From Cyanothece sp. UBA12306 (GTDB lineage: Bacteria; Cyanobacteriota; Cyanobacteriia; Cyanobacteriales; Microcystaceae): a stretch of 8,308 nt of DNA. This document shows positions 6,168 to 8,308 of this stretch, in pieces. The translations under genes were made by a program, and so were the position numbers. The notes below the pieces were generated by a model, which ran no database searches, was not told the DNA's origin, and was given only the letters and a program-made list of their open reading frames with translations. The stretch is from assembly GCA_003448685.1 (NCBI GenBank), contig DLXW01000229.1, forward strand, positions 1,020-9,327, written 5' to 3'. Within the stretch, counting starts at the first letter, position 1, and the number at the start of each line of letters is the position of its first letter.

Positions 6168-6401
6168 ATGTCACAAGCTATTGAACAAAAAAAACCCTTG
6201 GTCACCGTAACATCGAGAGGAAAGCTAGACAAATATGTTGGTATTTGTTTATGGTTATTTTTCTTGATTGTAGGAACATTTCCCCTAGCGTATTTGCGAG
6301 TAAGTCAAAGTGGTAAATATAATGCGGGAGCATTTAACTCGTTTGGGTTTGAAGAAAGTCAAAAATCTGAGTTTAACCCGGAAAAGATCTCACAAAAATA
6401 G
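6168..6401 (+). CDS. Small single-helix membrane protein of unknown function
   Basis: The 77-residue protein has a basic N terminus (K8, K9, R17, K19, K22), one hydrophobic helix at about 24-44 and a hydrophilic tail of about 33 residues rich in Ser, Asn, Glu and Lys (FNSFGFEESQKSEFNPEK). The positive-inside rule suggests a cytosolic N terminus. Small one-helix proteins of this kind are often accessory subunits of membrane complexes, which fits its place as third gene after two multi-pass membrane proteins, but no family is recognised. The ATG is supported by GAGGT 7 nt upstream, itself inside a perfect palindrome. An A8 run (6187-6194) lies early in the gene. The stop codon overlaps the first bases of a strong hairpin, so it is the last gene of the unit. 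Confidence 0.82.
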   Translation: MSQAIEQKKPLVTVTSRGKLDKYVGICLWLFFLIVGTFPLAYLRVSQSGKYNAGAFNSFGFEESQKSEFNPEKISQK

Positions 6402-6437
6402 CGAGACGCTATCTCTTAGCAACGGAAGCGTCTCGCT
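6400..6437 (+). repeat. GC-rich 11-bp inverted repeat, possible dispersed cyanobacterial repeat
   Basis: AGCGAGACGCT (6400-6410) and AGCGTCTCGCT (6427-6437) form a perfect 11-bp stem around a 16-nt loop, starting within the stop codon of the small membrane protein. The GC-rich stem stands out in AT-rich DNA. The GCGAGACGC/GCGTCTCGC motif resembles short dispersed repeats found between genes in several filamentous cyanobacteria; that comparison is from memory. It may also protect the 3' end of the message or assist the terminator that follows. Confidence 0.65.
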
Positions 6438-6439
6438 TA

Positions 6440-6460
6440 ACCCAAGGTTTGGGTCTTTTC
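6440..6460 (+). terminator. Probable rho-independent terminator of the membrane module
   Basis: ACCCAA (6440-6445), loop GGT and TTGGGT (6449-6454) form a tight 6-bp hairpin directly followed by CTTTTC. It sits 2 nt beyond the GC-rich 11-bp inverted repeat, so the two hairpins act in tandem. This marks the likely 3' end of the three-gene unit and separates it from the glycosyltransferase gene downstream. Confidence 0.6.
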
Positions 6461-6624
6461 AATTATACTGATTACTCGCAGACAAAAGAGTCTTAGGGAG
6501 TGACAACAAGGTTAAAGTGTAGATTGGGTGTAGAGGGTAGGGAAAATATTAGTCACTTTAGTTGGTTAAATGAAGATTGACTGTGATCTTCGTCCGGTTA
6601 AAAGTCCAACAATCGGCTTGCTAT

Positions 6625-6651
6625 GGGAACAAAATACGCTTATTTGTTCCC
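6625..6651. repeat. 9-bp inverted repeat (hairpin)
   Basis: GGGAACAAA (6625-6633) and TTTGTTCCC (6643-6651) are perfectly complementary around 9 nt, and the stem extends further (AATA/TATT) with one bulged A. It lies 57 bp before the glycosyltransferase start and is followed by C-rich rather than T-rich sequence, so it is not a standard terminator on the + strand. It could be a leader hairpin or part of a small dispersed repeat. Confidence 0.5.
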
Positions 6652-6676
6652 CACACCCTATATCCTATACCCTTTC
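6649..6676. repeat. Degenerate C-rich heptamer tract
   Basis: The units CCCTATA, TCCTATA and CCCTTTC follow one another from 6656 to 6676, preceded by CCCCACA. Heptameric short tandem repeats of this style are typical of cyanobacterial intergenic regions. It resembles the C-rich repeat at the left edge of the window. Confidence 0.5.
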
Positions 6677-6708
6677 TTTACTTAAAATAATTATCAAAAC
6701 CTAGTTAA

Positions 6709-7809
6709 ATGAATGAAAAAAAAATACTTATTAATCTATCATTGTTGATGTCCAAACCAACAGGAATAACTATTTATGCTGCTAATGTATTCCCTTACCT
6801 TAAACCTCTGAATCCAACCTTATTAACAGCACAAAATAATTCTGAATTTAACTGTTACTCTGTCCCTAATAATTTAACCCCTGAACAAGGAACAAAAGGT
6901 CATTTACGTCGGTTATTATGGGCACAGTTTCAATTACCTAAAATTTATCAAAAATTAGAGGGTGATTTACTATTTTCTCCTGTTCCTGAAGCACCATTGT
7001 CTAGCAATTGTCGCTCAATTGTGATGGTACATGATTTAATTCCCTTGCGGTTTCCTAAAAAAACTTCTCCCCTCACCCCTTATTTTAAAAATTATATTCC
7101 CCAGGTTCTCAAACAAGCTAAACATATTCTTTGTAACTCCCAAGCAACAGCAACGGATATTATAGATTTTTTCGGGATTTCTGCTAATAAAATAACTCCC
7201 ATTCTCCTTGCTTATGATAAAAACCATTTTCGACCATTAGAATCATCTACAGAAACCGAATCTAAAACCAAATTACCCTATTTTTTGTATTTAGGTCGTC
7301 ATGATCCCCATAAAAATTTACCCCGTTTAGTTGAAGCGTTTTCTAAAATTAGTAATTGTCAAGATTATGAATTGTGGTTAGCTGGTCCAACGGATAAAAG
7401 ATATACGCCAAAATTACAACAACAAGCATCAGAATTGGGGATTATCAATCAAGTAAGATTTCTTGATTATGTTGACTACAATCAATTACCAATTTTATTA
7501 AACCAAGCATTAGCTTTAGTATTCCCGTCCCTCTGGGAAGGATTTGGGTTTCCTGTTTTAGAAGCGATGGGATGTGGAACTCCTGTAATTACTTCAAATC
7601 TGTCTTCTTTACTAGAAGTTGCAGGAGATGCAGCCTTATTAGTTAATCCTTATGATATTACGCAAATGACCGTAGCCATGGAACAAATTATTAATGATCA
7701 TGGGTTGCGATCGCAGCTTAGAACCTTGAGTTTACAACAATCTAGTAAATTTAGTTGGCAAAAAACCGGAGAAGCAACTTTAGAGATTTTACGAGGATTT
7801 GTAATATAA
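6709..7809 (+). CDS. Glycosyltransferase family 4 (group 1), surface polysaccharide synthesis
   Basis: This 366-residue protein is a complete GT-B/GT4 glycosyltransferase. It shows the N-terminal acceptor loop KPTGITIYA (16-24), VHDLIPLRF (107-115), the phosphate-binding [10 protein letters not shown] (194-203) and EGFGFPVLE (277-285) with the E-x7-E pair E277/E285. It belongs with mannosyl- and related transferases of O-antigen or exopolysaccharide loci, and its C-terminal half is clearly related to the transferase at 3476-4642. No Shine-Dalgarno is visible before the ATG at 6709. A second, out-of-frame ATG at 6713 and a run of nine A (6716-6724) follow immediately, an arrangement that could permit slippage. 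It is separated from the membrane module by a terminator and from psbA by 159 bp that carry psbA's own promoter, so it is probably transcribed alone. Confidence 0.92.
   Translation: MNEKKILINLSLLMSKPTGITIYAANVFPYLKPLNPTLLTAQNNSEFNCYSVPNNLTPEQGTKGHLRRLLWAQFQLPKIYQKLEGDLLFSPVPEAPLSSNCRSIVMVHDLIPLRFPKKTSPLTPYFKNYIPQVLKQAKHILCNSQATATDIIDFFGISANKITPILLAYDKNHFRPLESSTETESKTKLPYFLYLGRHDPHKNLPRLVEAFSKISNCQDYELWLAGPTDKRYTPKLQQQASELGIINQVRFLDYVDYNQLPILLNQALALVFPSLWEGFGFPVLEAMGCGTPVITSNLSSLLEVAGDAALLVNPYDITQMTVAMEQIINDHGLRSQLRTLSLQQSSKFSWQKTGEATLEILRGFVI
7707..7714. repeat. HIP1 octamer
   Basis: GCGATCGC lies near the 3' end of the glycosyltransferase gene. With the copy in gmhA it makes two HIP1 sites in 8.3 kb, consistent with a cyanobacterial chromosome. 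Confidence 0.85.
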
Positions 7810-7820
7810 GTAAAACTTAT
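7806..7820 (+). terminator. Weak AT-rich hairpin at the glycosyltransferase stop
   Basis: ATAAGT (7806-7811) and ACTTAT (7815-7820) pair perfectly around AAA and overlap the TAA stop. The stem is short and A-T rich and lacks a T run, so termination here may be incomplete and some read-through into psbA is possible. The arrangement mirrors the hairpin at 4642-4663. Confidence 0.3.
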
Positions 7821-7852
7821 CAATCTTATTAAATTAACTATTGTTAAACTAC

Positions 7853-7870
7853 TTTACAATTCGTTACAAA
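7853..7870 (+). promoter_or_regulatory. HLR1 element (RpaB-binding site) of psbA
   Basis: TTTACAATTCGTTACAAA matches the published HLR1 consensus, two (G/T)TTACA(A/T)(A/T) repeats spaced by 2 nt, at every defined position. HLR1 is bound by the response regulator RpaB, which adjusts high-light-responsive genes including psbA. Here the first repeat coincides with the -35 box, so binding would directly affect RNA polymerase access. Confidence 0.75.
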
Positions 7871-7882
7871 AGTTGCTACTAT
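7853..7882 (+). promoter_or_regulatory. psbA promoter
   Basis: The -35 box TTTACA (7853-7858) and -10 box TACTAT (7877-7882) are 18 bp apart, giving a predicted start near 7889 and a leader of about 80 nt. The leader contains alternating GGC and GCC triplets (7900-7925) able to form small competing hairpins, and a Shine-Dalgarno-like TAGGA at 7953-7957, 11 nt before the ATG. The -35/-10 spacing and the overlapping HLR1 site fit known cyanobacterial psbA promoters. Confidence 0.7.
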
Positions 7883-7968
7883 GAATTCATCATACAAAAG
7901 GCAAACGCCGAGAGGCAAAAAAGCCAACATCATTCGTACCTTGAAAAATTAATAGGAATTATACCAAT

Positions 7969-8308
7969 ATGACCACTACCCTACAACAACGCGAAAGCGT
8001 TTCAGCATGGGAACAGTTTTGTCAGTGGGTTACTAGCACCAACAACCGCCTCTATGTAGGTTGGTTCGGTACTTTAATGATCCCCACCCTCTTAACTGCT
8101 ACCACTTGCTTCATCATTGCCTTCATCGCTGCTCCTCCCGTAGACATCGATGGAATTCGCGAACCCGTAGCTGGTTCTTTACTTTACGGAAACAACATCA
8201 TCTCTGGTGCGGTTGTTCCTTCTAGTAATGCCATCGGTTTACACTTCTATCCGATCTGGGAAGCAGCTTCTCTTGATGAGTGGCTCTACAATGGCGGTCC
8301 TTACCAAT
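7969..8308 (+). CDS. psbA: Photosystem II reaction-centre protein D1 (partial, N-terminal 113 codons)
   Basis: The reading frame from the ATG at 7969 gives the highly conserved D1 N terminus ([10 protein letters not shown], then [20 protein letters not shown]), the first transmembrane helix ([20 protein letters not shown], about 37-56) and the lumenal segment [20 protein letters not shown], continuing to WLYNGGPYQ at the edge. D1 binds the photosystem II primary donor, pheophytin, QB and manganese-cluster ligands in the thylakoid membrane; those ligand residues and position 130, which separates D1 isoforms, lie beyond the window. The gene is open at 8308, with about 113 of the usual 360 residues shown. 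This part looks like a standard D1, not the divergent micro-oxic or far-red forms. It has its own promoter with an HLR1 site and is functionally unrelated to the polysaccharide genes upstream. Confidence 0.98.
   Translation, partial: MTTTLQQRESVSAWEQFCQWVTSTNNRLYVGWFGTLMIPTLLTATTCFIIAFIAAPPVDIDGIREPVAGSLLYGNNIISGAVVPSSNAIGLHFYPIWEAASLDEWLYNGGPYQ

Larger units (their letters stand above)
6461..6708. other. Gene-free spacer with short repeats and hairpins
   Basis: No convincing gene is seen. The spacer contains three copies of GGTTAAA (6510, 6564 and 6595), a G-rich tract with the direct repeat GTGTAGA (6517-6523 and 6528-6534), a small hairpin GAAGAT/ATCTTC (6572-6577 and 6586-6591), a stronger hairpin at 6625-6651 and a degenerate heptamer tract (6656-6676). 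The promoter for the downstream glycosyltransferase should lie here, but no good -35/-10 pair is obvious. A 44-codon open frame (6570-6704) runs through the repeats and is judged spurious. Confidence 0.5.

Noticed and set aside
6526..6542. G-quadruplex in the G-rich tract
   Set aside because: Only three GGG runs are present, one short of the usual requirement.
6570..6704. 44-codon + strand open frame ending 4 bp before the GT4 gene
   Set aside because: It has no Shine-Dalgarno and reads through the hairpin and heptamer repeat; the protein looks like translated repeat (PHPISYTLSL).
7036..7227. Antisense open frame of 63 codons within the GT4 gene
   Set aside because: Shadow of a complete glycosyltransferase with all motifs present on the + strand.
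1..8308. CRISPR array, tRNA/rRNA genes or transposase
   Set aside because: No regularly spaced identical repeats, no cloverleaf or rRNA-like sequence and no transposase-like protein were seen on either strand.

Overview
This window is cyanobacterial chromosome. The evidence is the start of a textbook psbA gene (photosystem II D1) at the right edge, two copies of the HIP1 octamer GCGATCGC (1293 and 7707), an HLR1-type high-light element in front of psbA, and an AT-rich composition like that of unicellular nitrogen-fixing relatives (Crocosphaera/Cyanothece type). The genus is inference. All recognised genes lie on the + strand.

Layout. Bases 1-128 hold C-rich 9-bp repeats and a good sigma70-type promoter. 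Bases 129-2244 are a compact sugar-nucleotide block: a GDP-fucose-synthase-like epimerase/reductase, sedoheptulose-7-phosphate isomerase (gmhA) and heptose bisphosphate phosphatase (gmhB). Bases 2301-4642 are two translationally coupled glycosyltransferase genes with clearly lower GC. Bases 4643-4976 are an AT-rich spacer with several dyads. Bases 4977-6401 carry three small membrane-protein genes that I cannot assign to a named family; each has a strong ribosome binding site, and the set ends in a GC-rich hairpin followed by a likely intrinsic terminator. Bases 6402-6708 are a repeat- and hairpin-rich spacer. Bases 6709-7809 are a third glycosyltransferase (GT4), related to the one at 3476-4642. 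Bases 7810-7968 are the psbA promoter and leader, and 7969-8308 is the first 113 codons of psbA.

How it fits together. The first five genes plus the GT at 6709 read as part of a surface-polysaccharide locus: GmhA and GmhB make a heptose phosphate, the epimerase/reductase probably modifies a nucleotide-linked sugar, and three GT-B enzymes transfer sugars. The kinase and nucleotidyltransferase needed to activate the heptose are not in the window. The three-gene membrane module interrupts this locus. Its composition is closer to psbA than to the flanking glycosyltransferases, and it has its own apparent control signals. It is the best candidate here for something undescribed: one protein has two histidines in each of two predicted membrane helices (a possible haem or metal site), the second has a long conserved-looking Gly/Ser-rich loop, and the third is a single-helix small protein whose Shine-Dalgarno lies inside a perfect 16-bp palindrome.
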